Origin: Coptis chinensis
Lineage: Eukaryota > Streptophyta > Magnoliopsida > Ranunculales > Ranunculaceae
Assembly (NCBI GenBank): GCA_015680905.1
Contig: CM027383.1
Span: 35,586,501-35,650,500, forward strand
Direction: 5' to 3'
DNA: 64,000 bases
In this document: positions 52,915-64,000 of the stretch, in pieces
Position numbering within the stretch: position 1 is the stretch's first letter
How the letters are laid out: each line of letters opens with the position of its first letter
Made by a program: the position numbers and the translations under genes
Notes under the pieces: model-generated
What the model was told of the DNA's origin: nothing
The model's database searches: none
The model's input: only the letters and a program-made list of their open reading frames with translations

Positions 52915-54094
52915 CTAGCTACTGATGATCCTCGAGCTGCGAGGAAGAATCCCCCGGGCCGCGGAAGAAGAACCGAGAGTCCCGCGACGTCGTCGCGGCA
53001 AGATGAGCTCCCCGTGGAGGCTAACCGCCCCCCGGATATCACCCGCAGTATCCATCACCGAAAGCTCGAATCGATGTTGGCTCACCATGAACATTCGCTG
53101 GAATTGGTTCTGGCGAGTAAGCATATGGTCCTAAAATGTAGTCATGGAAGCTCTCATTTCCTGCTGGAATTCGCCCATGCTGTTTGTCATCGACTCGTGG
53201 CGAGTGGTCATATCTGTCCTTAACTCGCCCAAGGTACGTTTCATCGATACCTGGCGAGTGTACATGTCTCTCAAACCATTGTTCACAACACGTAAGGCAT
53301 CTATGGGTTGGGTCATCTTACTCATGGCAGTCTCATCAAAAGAGGGTGGGTGAGATGAGCCTACGCTAGAGTGCTCGGCAGCCCTAGGTGTTGTGGGTTC
53401 CCAAGGGTCCAGTATGCATTTCTTGAAGACAAGCATATTCTCATATTGTGGTATAGTGAGTAGCGGGGTGGCGGACAGAAAACCCAAGGTAATCATAACT
53501 TGCGTTACCAGAACAGCAAAAGGGGCTGATCTAAGAGTGGCATGTGTAATAATATCAAAAAGAAAGGTAACGATGCATAAGTTACCCTTTCACTCCTGGA
53601 GGATCTAGAGAAAGTGGAGGAAGGCCTTGTTGATGTCTGAGGGCTTCGAGGTGCCAATGACGTTCAGTCCCAGCCATTGAGTCACAACCTAACCGGTTCC
53701 GCGACCGAAGCCCGATACGCATGCATTTTCCGTCTATGTTGTCCTCTCCCTCGATTAGCGTGTCAAGCATTAGGTCGTAAATCTGTGGGTACACGGACTG
53801 TTGCTGAGTCAGTACGTGGTCGACCAGAGGAATGCCCGTGATCCCGGAGAGCAAAACAGGTGTGACTTCGTGGCGCACACCCTCGACGGTAACCTAAAAA
53901 TGGTCGCCATTAAAGCTCCCATTGTCGTAGAATTTCATCACCAAATCCTTGGAATAAAGCCCTCCATTATCATATAACAAGTACTCCCATCCTCTAGAGT
54001 GAATTTCATTATCAAAGAATGGAGCAAACATCCCGTTTTCAAATAAATTTTCAAAATTTTTCTCCACACAAATACGCCTGTTTCTGGCCATCAC
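52915..54094 (-). pseudogene. ORF A of element C (broken)
   Basis: The start region at 54094 reads MMARNRRICVEKNFENLFEN, then FAPFFDNEIHSRGWEYLLYD and LVMKFYDNGSFNGDHF, stop at 53894. It continues as VRHEVTPVLLSGITGIPLVD (53878-53582), then 53496-53131 with SFDETAMSKMTQPIDALRVV and a region of repeated RQVS/RHES heptad-like units (short coiled coil), and ends near 52915 with a basic/glycine-poor tail. The order matches ORF A of element A. Function unknown. Confidence 0.68.
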
Positions 54095-55544
54095 TGGTCT
54101 TAGGGAGAGGCTGGCTATTGATTAATGATGAGGGGGAGAAATGGGACTTGCTGACGGAAGAGAATTGTGGTTGGAGTTGTAAGAGTCTCGTGCGAGACCT
54201 GGATTTAGCGTGGGCCTGTCTCGTGCGAGACTTAAACGAGAGGGGGCAAGATCCGGAAATTTGGGAAGACGAAGTGGGTGATGGTGATGCGTGTGGTCGG
54301 CTTTGTCGGGTTTAAAGGGCCCGAGATTTCGATATTTTGGTTGGGCCAAAAAATTTCCCAAGCCCAAATCAAGCCAAAAACCCCATTTAAGCCTAAAAAA
54401 ACTAAACGTTTACCCACGACTCGTTTGGACTCCGAATTGGATGAATGAGATATCGAAATGATCGGCACGAAAAATGCTATCCAATTGTATGAGTCATTCT
54501 CAAAGGTCACAAGAGTTTTTGAAAAGAAGGAGAGTGTTTTATTTATAAACAAAGGTTTTATTTATATACAAGGGAGATATACGTGAAGAACACTGGATGT
54601 CCAGAAGAGTCACCATTTTAAATCATAGACAACCGGCCATGTCGGCTCGAGCAAACCCAATCCAGCCGACCGCGGGGCTTTACCTTTATGTATTATGGGG
54701 TTAGGGGCGTGACGGTACCATCCCCGACCATGCGCTGCCACGGTCCTAATAAAATTGCCCTTTATTACATACGGCTATCCTCAAACTGCCCCAAGGGAAC
54801 TCAAAGTAACCAATTCTAGGGTTGGTCTGGTGGAATCCATTGCCCGTTTGTGTTCCAAGTATGCGACATTTGAGGTTGGACACGAATCTCATGTGTAAAA
54901 CTTAATGCAAAGGGAAAAGGCAACAATATAAACATATCTACAAGGTGAGTCTTTTAACGTCAAATCCTCAAGACGAGTCGAGTTTTTTAACGTCAGATTC
55001 TCAAGACGAATCGAGTCTTTTAACGTCAGATTCTCAAGACGAATCCCAACCTGTGGGAGAAATGGCGCGGTGACGAAGATTATCTTGCACAGCTGGTGTC
55101 AGACAAAAGTATATCTTAAACTGGCTAGTATCTGATAGGAAGTCAAGACCTAGACAGAAGGGTGTTTGGCAATGCATACACCAGCCCATCCTTCGCGCAT
55201 GTCGTTTACGAGCAAAAGTACTACGACCATTCCCTATTCGTGATGAGTGAGACTTACACCAAATGATTAGCTGAAGTTCGCGAGGCAGAGAGTAGAAAAG
55301 GAAAGAGAAGGAAGGAGGTGAATTTTTAGGTACCCATCGTTTACCGAAAAGCACATTTGCTCGTGTTGCAGAAGACATTTATACTCAGTTCTAAAATAGA
55401 GTTTTCGTGGACTAAGGTTTCGGCGCTTGTAACCACACACTTCAAAGAACTTTAGAGATCATAAGATAGAAGATGGCCCGGCTACCAAAATGGCATACCC
55501 TCTATAGAAACAAGATTGAGTACGCCAAACGAAACATCTAGTCT
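54095..55544 (-). other. Spacer between integrase and ORF A (element C)
   Basis: No gene is seen in 1.45 kb. It contains a 33-bp tandem repeat (54946-55044) and several stretches that look like the post-pol spacer of A and B only weakly. Confidence 0.55.
54946..55044. repeat. 33-bp tandem repeat, three copies
   Basis: Three adjacent 33-bp units, CGAGTCTTTTAACGTCAGAT followed by TCTCAAGACGAAT. The second and third differ by one base, the first by four. Confidence 0.95.
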
Positions 55545-57250
55545 GTGTAGACCGAATCCTGAAGAAGAGTCTGTTCAACATTTGGTGAGCGTAATTCGTG
55601 ATAATATTTTAGGCATTGTCCATTGACTTGAAATTCGCTGTTATCTTGTGGATTAAGCAAAGAGATTACCCCCAATGTTTCACAAATTTGAAACAATGAA
55701 AGGACCGCACCACCGTGTTTTCAATTTACCGGGAAAAATGTGTAACTGGAGTTATGCGATAGAAAAACTTTTTGGCCAATTTTAAAATCCTTACGCAAAA
55801 TGTGCTTGTCGTGCACTCTTTTCATATTAGCTTTGTAGGATTTTGAAAGATCATAAGCATCACTCCGAATCTCCTCAAGCTCATTTAATTGCAATTTTTG
55901 CTTCTCGCCTACCTCGATGATATTGTAATTGAGGCTTTTGATGGCCCAAAGGGCACGATGCTCAAGTTCAACTGGCAGATGACAAGGTTTTCCAAAAACA
56001 ATGCGATAAGGAGACATCCCTATAGGTGTCTTAAATACTGTTCAGTATGCCCACAAGGCATCCAATAAGCGGAGAGACCAGTCCTTTCTTGATGGGTTGA
56101 TAGTTTTCTCCATAATAGACTTTATCTCTCTGTTGGAGACTTCCACTTGGTCACTCGTTTGTGGGTGATATGGAGTAGCAACCTTGTGAGTAACTCCATA
56201 TTTCTTCATTAAAAACCCAAAAATTTTATTACAAAAATGTGTACCCCCATCACTGATGATAGTTTTGGGGACAACAAAATGAGAGAAAATATTTTCTTTA
56301 ACAAATTTCACGACAGTCTTATGGTCATTTGAGCAACATACGAGTGCCTCAATCCATTTGGACACATAGTCTACAGCGACTAAAATGTATAGAAAACCTT
56401 GAGAAATAGGAAAAGGTCTCATAAAATCAATGCCCCAAACATCAAAAATTTCCACAATCAAGATAGGATTTAGGGGTATCATATTTCGTTTGGTAATTTG
56501 ACCTAGGTGCTGACAACGAATGCAAGCTATGCAATGTTCATGTGCATCGCGAAAAAGGGTAGGCCAGTAAAAACCACATTGTAATACCTTGGCCGCAATT
56601 TTCTTTCCACTAAAATGACCTCCGCAAGATTGTTCATGGCAAAAGGATAATACGTCGGTGTGCTCCCACGGAATGCAAATGACGAATGAGTTGGTCGAAC
56701 AATACTTAAAGAGGTAGGGGTCATCCCAAAAATAATATTTTACAATGGATAAGAACTTTTTATGATCAGGATACGTGACCAAGAGGAAGGAACTTCCTCA
56801 GTAACTAGGTAGTTAACGATATCCACGTACCATGGAGATGAGAAAATAGAGTATAAATATTCGTCTGGGAAGGAATCACAGATAGCTTCAGAATCACTAT
56901 CAATGTCACCAACCAGCCTTAATAAATGGTCAGCCACGACATTTTCAGTTCCTTTCTTGGCTTTGATTTCCAGGGTGAATTCTTGCAAGAGAAGGATCCA
57001 GCGGAACAATCGTTGTTTTGGGTCCTTTTTCGCGAGTAAGTACCGAAGTGCGGCATGGTCAGTATATACGATGGTGGATGTTCCAACTAGGTAAGGGCGA
57101 AACTTATCCAAAGCATAGACAACAGCTATGAACTCTTTCTCAGTTGTTATGTAATTACGTTGAGCATCATTAAGAGTTTTACTAGCGTAGTAAATGACAA
57201 TGGGTTTGTCATCACGTCGTTATGCCTAAAATGCACGGTGCCAATAGCAA
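55545..57250 (-). pseudogene. Pol of element C: RNase H and integrase (broken)
   Basis: RNase H: the [20 protein letters not shown] and [19 protein letters not shown] region (57111-56740). Integrase: FCHEQSCGGHFSGKKIAAKV with ACIRCQH (zinc part), [38 protein letters not shown] (DDE core; G>D in GQVEV), then the tail [20 protein letters not shown] (56017-55721). Frameshifts near 56790 and 56030. It is homologous to 7825-9522 of element A, clearly diverged. Confidence 0.85.
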
Positions 57251-58150
57251 AGTCGCTAAGCGTCACATTAGTTCGAATGGTTGAGACCAATCAGGGGTTG
57301 AATGATAGGAGCGGTAGTCGAGGCGGTTTTAGAGTATCAAAAGCTTGTTTGCAATTAAAATTGAAGTCGAATACTGCATCCTTAAGCAGGAGATTGGTTA
57401 AAGGTCGAGCAACTTTAGAAAAATCCTAAATGAATCTCCTGTAAAATCCAGCGTGACCTAAAAAGGCACGGATATCACGAACTGTACATGGGAAAGGTAG
57501 CGAAGCAATTTTAACAATTTTAGCTTTATCAACCTCTATCCCATCTTTCGAAACAATATGACCTAGAACAAGTCCTTTGGTAACCATGAAATGACACTTC
57601 TCTCAATTGAGTACCAGATTTTTTCTCTTCGCAACGCGTTAATACTTTAGAAAGGTTGGATAGGCAGTCGTCAAAGGAATTTCCGTAGATGGAAAAATCG
57701 TCCATGAAGACTTCCATATAACGTTCCACCATATCACTGAAAATGTGAAGCATGCAGTGTTGGAAGGTGCTTGGGGCATTACAAAGACCAAAAGGCATTC
57801 GTCTGTATGCAAAGGTTTCAAAGCGACACGTGAAAGTTGTCTTTTCTTGATCGGCGGGATCGATGACAATTTGGAAGTATCCAGAATAGCCATCAAGAAA
57901 ACAGTAGTAAGCATGACCGGCTAAACGTTCTAGCATCTGGTCAATGAATGGGAGAGGGAAGTGATCTTTACATGTTCTGGCATTAAGTTTGCGATAGTCA
58001 ATGCAAATTCTCCATTTTAATGGAATGCGAGTGAAGATGCACTCACCATTTTCATTTTGTACAACTTGAATGTCGGACTTTTTGGGAACAACGTGGACAG
58101 GACTAACCCAATCACTATCAGAGATAGGGTATATGATACCCGCATCAAGT
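57251..58150 (-). pseudogene. Pol of element C: reverse transcriptase (broken)
   Basis: FLDGYSGYFQIVIDPADQEK, RMPFGLCNAPSTFQHCMLHI and FMDDFSIYGNSFDDCLSNL carry the active-site region (FMDD). A frameshift after TRCEEKKSGTQ ends the open part. The upstream fingers part (58150-57936) contains several stops. The expected RT/RNase H junction around 57250 is shifted. Confidence 0.85.
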
Positions 58151-58152
58151 AA

Positions 58153-59097
58153 TCATAAAACTTCCTCTCTCACCACTTCCTTCATGGCCGGATTAAGGCG
58201 GCATTGTGGTTCTCGCGATGTCTTTGTGCTGTTATCGAGATGTATGTGATGCGTGCATATGCTAGGGTCTATTCCCTTGATATCATCTAAGGACCGTCCG
58301 ATAGCGGAGCAGTGTTCACGAATGACATGAATCAAATGTGCCTCTTCGTCGGTAGTCAAGTGAGCAGAAATTATTATAGGGTGACTACCATCGAGATCGA
58401 GATGCACGTACTTCAAATCAGAGGGTAAAGGTTTTAAATCCAGAGTTGGAGGATTGGGGATCAAGGATTCATGAGGGATCATCTCTTTAATGGAAAAGAG
58501 TGAATCCGGTTCTTTTGAATCAGTTTGCAACGCAACAGTAGGATCAAATAGTGGTACCGACTTTAATAATGCGTGGACATCCTTTATGTACGAGTCATCG
58601 TCAAACTCAGGATTATCAAAAGAAAGAAATTGGTGTATCTCGTCTGGGGGAAAAGAGTTTGTGAAATAATCATGTTCTAGACTATCAACCAAACTAATCT
58701 CGCCCTCCATTATAGGATCGGGAAATTGTTTCATTAATTTGAATACGTTAAGTTGGACAGAAAGGTTCCTGAAAGACAATGTCATTGAACCGTCCCGACA
58801 ATTTATGAGAGCGTTAGCAGTTGCAAGAAAAGGACATCCCAAGATGATAGGAATGGAGTCACAGACCACTTCAATATCTAGAATGACAAAATCAACTGGG
58901 TAGTAAAAATCTTGGACCTTGACTATGACGTTCTCTACTATGCCCTTTGGGTACTTGATGGAGCGATCCGCGAGTTGCAGAGTCATATTGGTAGGTTTTA
59001 ATTCATGAAGACCTAACTGCTTAAATAAGTAGTAGGGAAGTAGGTTAACAATGACACCTAGGTCTAAAAGTGCGGTAGCGGTATACTTGTCACCCAA
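58153..59097 (-). pseudogene. Protease, linker and RT start of element C
   Basis: ATALLDLGVIVNLLPYYLF (protease, DLG motif, here DLGV), [40 protein letters not shown], then an acidic linker (IHQFLSFDNPEFDDDSYIKD) and RT start PLPSDLKYVHLDLDGSHPII, NPAMKEVVREEVL. The 314 codons are open; both ends change frame. Confidence 0.85.
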
Positions 59098-60499
59098 CGT
59101 GCATGGTACAGTTGGTCAACCTGGGTCCTTGTACTTTACCACACCATTAGTAGTGGTGATCAAGGGAAATTGCTCAGTGAGGAACGCTTGTTGAGGAACA
59201 TTCGTACGTCGTTTGGTGGTGCACATGTCCTTCAAAAACTTGGCATGCTTGGGTAAATGCTTAAGCGCATTTAGGAAAGGTAAGTTTATGGTCAAATTTT
59301 TGAAGGTTTCACGGATCTCATTGAAATGTTTATCATATTTGTTCTTTACCAAACGGGCAGGGAACGGAGCTTTTGGGCGGAATCGCGCATAAGGATCAGT
59401 GGCGTCTTTCCCTAGGGACGTGGGTGTAGAATTGGAAGGCACAACTTCGTCCGCTATAGGTTCGCGAGGTAGGAGTTGGAAGGACGTCGCCACCGTGGTT
59501 TCATCAATTTCCGCTTGGCATAACGTATTTTATTGTCGATGGTTCGCCGTAAGCGAAGAGTGGTAATGACATTTACCTCACCCTGGCTTGGATTACTAGA
59601 TCCTGGTGCATTGTTGAGTTCAAAGGCAGTGTTTGTAGGCTTAGGGTTTGGAACTGCTTGGCCAGGAAACACGCCCTTTTGACTTTTATCCTGAGATAAC
59701 AGCTGAAGAGACTGTTGGATAGAAGCTAGGATTTGATTATGTTGATTCATGTATGTTAGAAAAGTTTCAGCTGTTTTATCGGCTGTGATTGTACCAGCGG
59801 AGCAGCAGGAACTAGTTCACGGTTATTATTTACATGTTGATTTTGGTAGCTATATCCTTGATTAGTGGGAACAAGGTTGCGGTTGTTTTGGTACCCTATA
59901 TTTGCATTGTTGGGAAAATTACTTTGCCCTTGCTGGAATTGCGGAGGATTTCCTTGACGATAGGAATTGTAGTTCGCGGGTGGTTGTAGAGGAACGTTGT
60001 TGACACCCGGAGGAGCTTGTTGTTGGGCAGGGGGTGTCCAAGTTAAATTCGGATGTTGTCGCCAAGGTGCATTAGGGATGTTGAAAGCACAAGCCTCTTC
60101 AGAAGGTTGGGGAGGGCACTCGTATACCAAAGGACAATAAGAATCGGCGTGCTCAGGACTTAAGCAAAGAGGACATGGGGAAGCGTTGGCAGCCATGACC
60201 TGTTTAGGTTTTTGATCATTTACTTGTACCGAAAGAGCATCGACCTTTTTGTTTAGGGACTCGATTAGAGTTTTTAATTCCGGATCGGGTTTGACCTCGA
60301 ACATAGACATAACTTTGGTAGGAGTGTCTTTAGAAGATCTGGAAGAATCAGTGTTTCCCCAATGGGTGCTTCGTGAAGCCTGTTTCTCAAGAAAATTGTA
60401 TGCTTCAGTAGCGCCCTTGTCCATGAAACATCCGCCGTTCATTATATCTAAGGTTTCCTTTTGATGGTCAGAGAGACCATTAAAGAATGAACGGACTAA
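59098..60499 (-). pseudogene. gag of element C (partial, cut by a CACTA element)
   Basis: From the cut at 60499: RSFFNGLSDHQKETLDIMNG, YNFLEKQASRSTHWGNTDSS, FEVKPDPELKTLIESLNKKV, the CCHC knuckle C-P-L-C-x4-H-x4-C (60170-60210), a Q/N/P-rich linker, then (59493-59116) RARLVKNKYDKHF and NLTINLPFLNALKHLPKHAK before protease. Frameshifts at about 59755 and 59500. The capsid N-terminus lies beyond the insertion. Confidence 0.85.
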
Positions 60500-60525
60500 C
60501 ACTACAAAAAAACAGTCAAGAAACA

Positions 60526-60780
60526 ACGGCCCATAGCTGTTGTTTATGAAGAAAACATGTGCTATATTCCGTTGTTACGGCCGTCACAAAAACCGCTGTA
60601 GTTTTTGAAATACAACGGCCCGGGGCACTTGTAAATTTTAAACAACAACGACGGCTTTTAACACTTGTAAAATAACGACGGTCGTCAGCACATTTTCCTT
60701 TAAATTAGCCCCCACCTATATTTGGAATATAACAACAGACTCAAGCCGTTGTTTATGGGATAAATGTTTCATCGGCTCTT
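60526..60780. repeat. Sub-terminal repeats of CACTA element 3
   Basis: ACAACGGCCC, ACAACGACGGC, AACGACGGTCG and GCCGTTGTT occur repeatedly. The motif differs from that of CACTA element 1 (TTGCAACGG), so these are separate families. Confidence 0.75.
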
Positions 60781-61027
60781 TGCTGTCATTTATCTATTTA
60801 GCATTTTTTTTTTTTTTTTACCTGATAGAAACAAAATATATTCCTATAAAGCTATAACTGAAGAACAATAAAAAAATATAAAACAATAACAAAAACCTAA
60901 ATCACAGCAAAATATTTTCATTGGATACTTGAAACTTCAACAAAAACATCCCATCCAACAACTTGAACAAATCCTATCCTACAACTTTGTACACAACCAA
61001 ATCTTTCATATAACTTAAGAAAGTAGT

Positions 61028-61292
61028 TTAGATTACATTAGTAAAGGCTTTAGGCCATGTAATAGAAGATCCCATGTCAATGTCACTAAAGGTCTTTCCT
61101 CTAGCACCAAACAACTCAGCATTAAATTCTAGGATCTCGTCCACTATAATCCGATATGCATTCTCAGGTACATCCTCTCGATCACCAAGCATTCTTCCAA
61201 TGGCAACCACTCTTCCCCCCATGCTTTGCAGCTCACACGTTTGTGCAGAACGTGATACCATTGGTCGCCTAGATAATGAATGACCAGTCGTC
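61028..61292 (-). CDS. Last exon of a CACTA-encoded protein (DUF8039-like)
   Basis: A splice acceptor (TTCATCGCAG) at 61293 is followed by 88 codons: CELQSMGGRVVAIGRMLGD, then VPENAYRIIVDEILEFNAEL, then DMGSSITWPKAFTNVI and a stop. The pattern 'VAxGRxL ... GSxxxWPK' is that of the domain found at the C-terminus of plant En/Spm-associated proteins (DUF8039). Its position close to the transposon end and pointing outward fits the last exon of a CACTA gene. The earlier exons are not recognised, and the similarity is from memory of the pattern. Confidence 0.5.
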
Positions 61293-61372
61293 TGCGATGA
61301 ACAAGATATAAAGTAATAAGAAAATCTCAATACGACAAACATGTCAACTAGCAAATTCATATGTAAAATCAA

Positions 61373-61930
61373 GAGTTGTATAACAAATATATAGCAATAT
61401 TATATATTTATAGTTGATAACTTCTTGCAGACTCAACAATGAATAAGTAAACTTGGCAGCTTTATATATAAGCAAGAGGAAATTAAAGCAAAAGAAACCA
61501 AGTCATTTACAACATCCCAAACACTAAAAGAAAAAGGAAGAAATCTAATGATTACAAAACATCAAGCAGACATCAACAAGTGGCATCTTCATGTATAAAT
61601 GTGTAATGCTTCTTAATCACTGGTGCCTTGACTATAATGTCGGAACTAATACAGGAGCTCTTCATTATTTCATTTGGCATTGCTCAAAGCTAAAAAAGAA
61701 GAAAAGAAACCATATTGTACTATCACGGTTCCATCTTACAAGATTTAATACTCTAATACCAAAGAATTTGCTAAGATCATGTCCTCGTATTCTAGATGCA
61801 CAATTTATATTCCTTTCTCTTGTTTATTTCTTCCTAGTCCTACTATTTTATTAGCTGTTCTATTATCTTCTCACACTTGTATCTTTATGTTATATATATA
61901 CAATATACTACAACTTAGATTTTCATCTCA
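61373..61930. other. Unassigned AT-rich interior
   Basis: No gene is recognised. It has the composition of an intron and would belong to the gene that ends at 61028. Confidence 0.45.
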
Positions 61931-63520
61931 AAATCTTAAGCGGATAACATAAATAAGTCCTATTAGCATGATGGTCGTGATGAGCTCTACTTGAAAGAAA
62001 ATCAATAAGGAATCTTTTACTAGCGCTTTCGGACTCTGCTTATTAAGAAGCTTCGAAATTCTATAAAAAAGGGAAGACTCTAAGCTCTGATTTCTCTCGA
62101 AGGGCCCTGCAGCTTCGGGCAAAGGAGGAAGCATCGGAATGGCCGGAGGCCTATCTCTTTAGACCCACCCTTCTGTTCCTAACTCGGATCGGAACCTTAC
62201 CTTTGATTCGTAGCGAATGTGCACTCGCTTTGTATCTCCGACACACAAGGAAGGACGCGGTGGGAAGCAGCCCTAGCCTCTGTCCGGCCGATCATTCCGC
62301 TGGCATCTCGCATTCACGCCAGGGTCATATCATATTATAGCGCTACTGAGATCTAGTTGTATTTTCGGACCAGATTTAAAAAAAAAGGAATTATATTCTT
62401 CTCTTTCTTTTCTTAGCTAGGTTCTTTGTTTTTGGCATTCCTATCCTAGTATAGTGGAGTGTGCTTAGGTCTTGGTCTAGAGTGCTTCCTTTCGCGCCTA
62501 CCTCTCTTGGTTGCCTGCTTGCCCAAGACGGCTCGAGGGCTAAAAGGAAGGGCTGTTTTCGAGAATGGCGCGGCGCATTGAATCCCGTGCAAGAGTGAAG
62601 TGACTGCAGAATTGCTTAGACTAGCTTGACTAGTTGGCTAACAAAAGTAGTTGCAGAGGGGATGCGGAATGGGATGACTTATAATACCACATTCCCCTTT
62701 GTTTAGAAGTACCTCTGTAAGGACTCCATCTCAACATCAATTCGCATTTGATATGAAACAAAATCGACCGATGAAACTAGATCAACAGCTGCTGGTTTCC
62801 ATCATTCATTGGCATGTTAGACAATGTAAGAAGCGAATCCAAACTACCATCAACATCCAAAAGCTATTACTGACTTCCTCTCCAAAAGAAGTTGTTGAAT
62901 AAGATGTGGGAGAGCCATGCCCTTCGAACACGCTCGAAAGAAGGTTTTATTCCAGTTGAATCTATAGGAAAGTCCAAAACAAAAGGTCGCAGCTTCCGAT
63001 CCACAATCTCGAATCAAGGACAATGAGGAAAGCTGCCTTCATAAAGAAAGACAAATTGGATTGAGTTCCACAAAGAACACTTGATTGAGTTCCACAAAGA
63101 ACACTCGATTCGTCCGCGGTCGATTTGTCCCATCACAAATCAAGTGCTCAAATCTAGGGTGAAAAGACCTCTCTCTTTTGAGAAACCCAACTCATGAATT
63201 GAGAGCGGCCTCAAAGTTTTGGTGTTTTGATAGCATTCAGTTTTAAGAGTTCCCGATATTTCTCTATCGCGATCATCGACCTCAATTCACAAGTACAACC
63301 TTAGAGTTGTGGCTTATTTGTCTCTATTCACCCTAAATCGGTTCCAATCGAGGTTTACGAGAAGGTATCAAACTAACCAACCGGATCATTTATGTTCCTA
63401 GGTAATAGTTACTTTTGCAGGTTTTACTTTATATTTTGTTTTGGGTCCACGTAAACCAACCCGCCTTCTAACAAGCGCACTTTCACGACCCCTAGCGAGC
63501 AATAAAAAGCTACCGCAAGT
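61930..63520. other. Mitochondrial-like DNA (candidate NUMT)
   Basis: GC content and style change abruptly: CCTTTCGCGCCTACC, CGAGAATGGCGCGGCGC, CTTCGGGCAAAGGAGG and AAGGAAGGGCTG are the kind of strings seen in plant mitochondrial intergenic DNA. No known mitochondrial gene can be read. Two open frames (62134-61928 minus; 62699-62902 plus) are not recognised. The call rests on composition and style, not on a matched gene. Confidence 0.45.
63060..63107. repeat. 24-bp tandem duplication
   Basis: GATTGAGTTCCACAAAGAAC followed by ACTT/ACTC is present twice in a row. Confidence 0.9.
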
Positions 63521-64000
63521 TCAAAGATTTTGGATTTACAACACCACTTAGAAAGATATATTGCTTTTCAAGTCCTTGATGCTTTCTTTGCTAGTAACTT
63601 CAGGAATGTGACAACTTCCTCCACTGAACCAAGGCGATATCGTGCATTTGAGCGGTTTCTTCCCACAGCAAAAGAGAAGTAATTATCTCCCTAAGATCAA
63701 GCACTGAGCAATATAAAGCTGCTGCTCCATATGCCCTAGTTGAAACAATAACGGTAAAGAAGTATGGACTAGCTTTAGACCTTGTTCTAAACCATGCTGG
63801 AGAGATTCAGGAGAAGACTCGAGCTTAAAGAAGTCGGAGCTGATGAGAGGTGGACAAACCAAGAAGGCCGTAAGATCAAGGAGGCTTTAGACCTTGTTCT
63901 AAACCATGCTGAAGAACTTCCAGCAGTGGAGGATGACCAAGACTCCACTTTTACAGCAACGTTAGAGATGGCAGCAGTGGAGGGCATGCAAGGCTTGACT
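63521..64000 (+). other. Unrecognised exon-like DNA at the right edge
   Basis: One plus-strand frame stays open for about 50 codons (63530-63682) and includes HHLERYIAFQVLDAFFASNF and RRYRAFERFLPTAKEK, then TAA. A second frame (about 63710-63826) reads ETITVKKYGLALDLVLNHAG. The 28-bp stretch that encodes ALDLVLNHA occurs twice (63772-63799, 63884-63911). I do not recognise the protein; it may be a captured or mitochondrial fragment. Confidence 0.35.

Larger units (their letters stand above)
46243..60499 (-). mobile_element. Element C: third Athila-type retrotransposon (5' part missing)
   Basis: On the minus strand, from right to left: gag (from 60499), protease, RT, RNase H, integrase, ORF A, ORF A-like copy, ORF B, 3' noncoding region, PPT, 3' LTR. 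The 5' LTR and gag start are displaced by a CACTA element at 60500 and lie beyond the window. Left target flank is ACCTA (46238-46242). All genes carry several frameshifts, more than in element A, and the gag/ORF sequences are clearly diverged from A and B. Confidence 0.88.
60500..64000. mobile_element. CACTA element 3 (left end; runs off the window)
   Basis: CACTACAAAAAAACAGTCAA is the left end; the flanking TAA (60497-60499) is the expected target copy. Sub-terminal repeats of ACAACGGC/GCCGTTGT follow (60531-60770, about eight copies, both orientations). No right end (…TGTAGTG) is visible up to 64000. Mitochondrial-like DNA inside it could be a later insertion, or the element may end between 61400 and 61900 without a recognisable border. 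Confidence 0.72.

Noticed and set aside
53131..53369. Overlapping plus-strand open frames
   Set aside because: They are the complement of ORF A of element C, in a GC-richer stretch that lacks stops.
1..64000. tRNA or rRNA genes
   Set aside because: I saw no cloverleaf-type or rRNA-type sequence. The tRNA-like strings at 11636 and 25991 are primer-binding sites.

Overview
The window is plant nuclear DNA, almost certainly from a eudicot. It is AT-rich, has spliced genes with GT/AG introns and TATA boxes, and is dominated by nested transposons: Athila-type and Tat-type Ty3/gypsy, Ty1/copia, CACTA (En/Spm) and a PIF/Harbinger-like MITE. The Athila-type gag and repeat style resembles Caryophyllales genomes, but that is only an impression. 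Only one ordinary host locus is visible, a thaumatin-like protein gene with a frameshift.

Layout. 1-650 is the LTR of an old Athila-like element; its flank resumes at 31845. A large Athila-type element on the minus strand (651-31844, 'element A') sits in it, with the target duplication TTGTGG at 645-650 and 31845-31850. Element A was hit twice. A plus-strand Athila-type element ('element B', 10100-22170, 5-bp duplication CGTAT) landed in its reverse transcriptase. A CACTA element (26926-31421, 3-bp duplication TAC) landed in its 5' LTR. A second CACTA (31873-34469, duplication TGA) lies just outside element A. Next come a 5'-truncated copia element (34825-36764), the thaumatin-like locus with a MITE in its intron (36961-39041), the 3' half of a Tat-lineage gypsy element on the minus strand (39342-46242), and a third Athila-type element on the minus strand ('element C', 46243 to 60499). 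Element C is cut at its gag by a third CACTA that starts at 60500 and runs off the right edge. That end also contains mitochondrial-looking DNA (about 61930-63520).

How the genes fit together. The Athila-type elements have the order LTR - PBS (tRNA-Asp type) - gag with a CCHC knuckle - protease - RT - RNase H - integrase - ORF A - ORF B - long conserved 3' noncoding region - PPT - LTR. ORF A and ORF B are two related proteins of the plant-transposon-protein type in the position where env lies in retroviruses. Each has its own upstream spacer, ORF B has its own TATA box, and a PPT-like G-tract follows each module. Element A keeps gag C-terminus to integrase in one frame with only a few stops. 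Element B has no RT, RNase H or integrase; a 239-codon ORF sits in their place, so it is a non-autonomous form. Element C has an extra ORF A-like copy.

The most notable cargo is in the CACTA elements. The first carries exons of four unrelated host genes, all on one strand: ER/Golgi alpha-mannosidase I, mitochondrial TIM21, a strictosidine-synthase-like gene and mitochondrial ribosomal protein S33. The second carries a reticulon exon. The Tat element carries a spliced antisense ORF and two tandem-repeat arrays.
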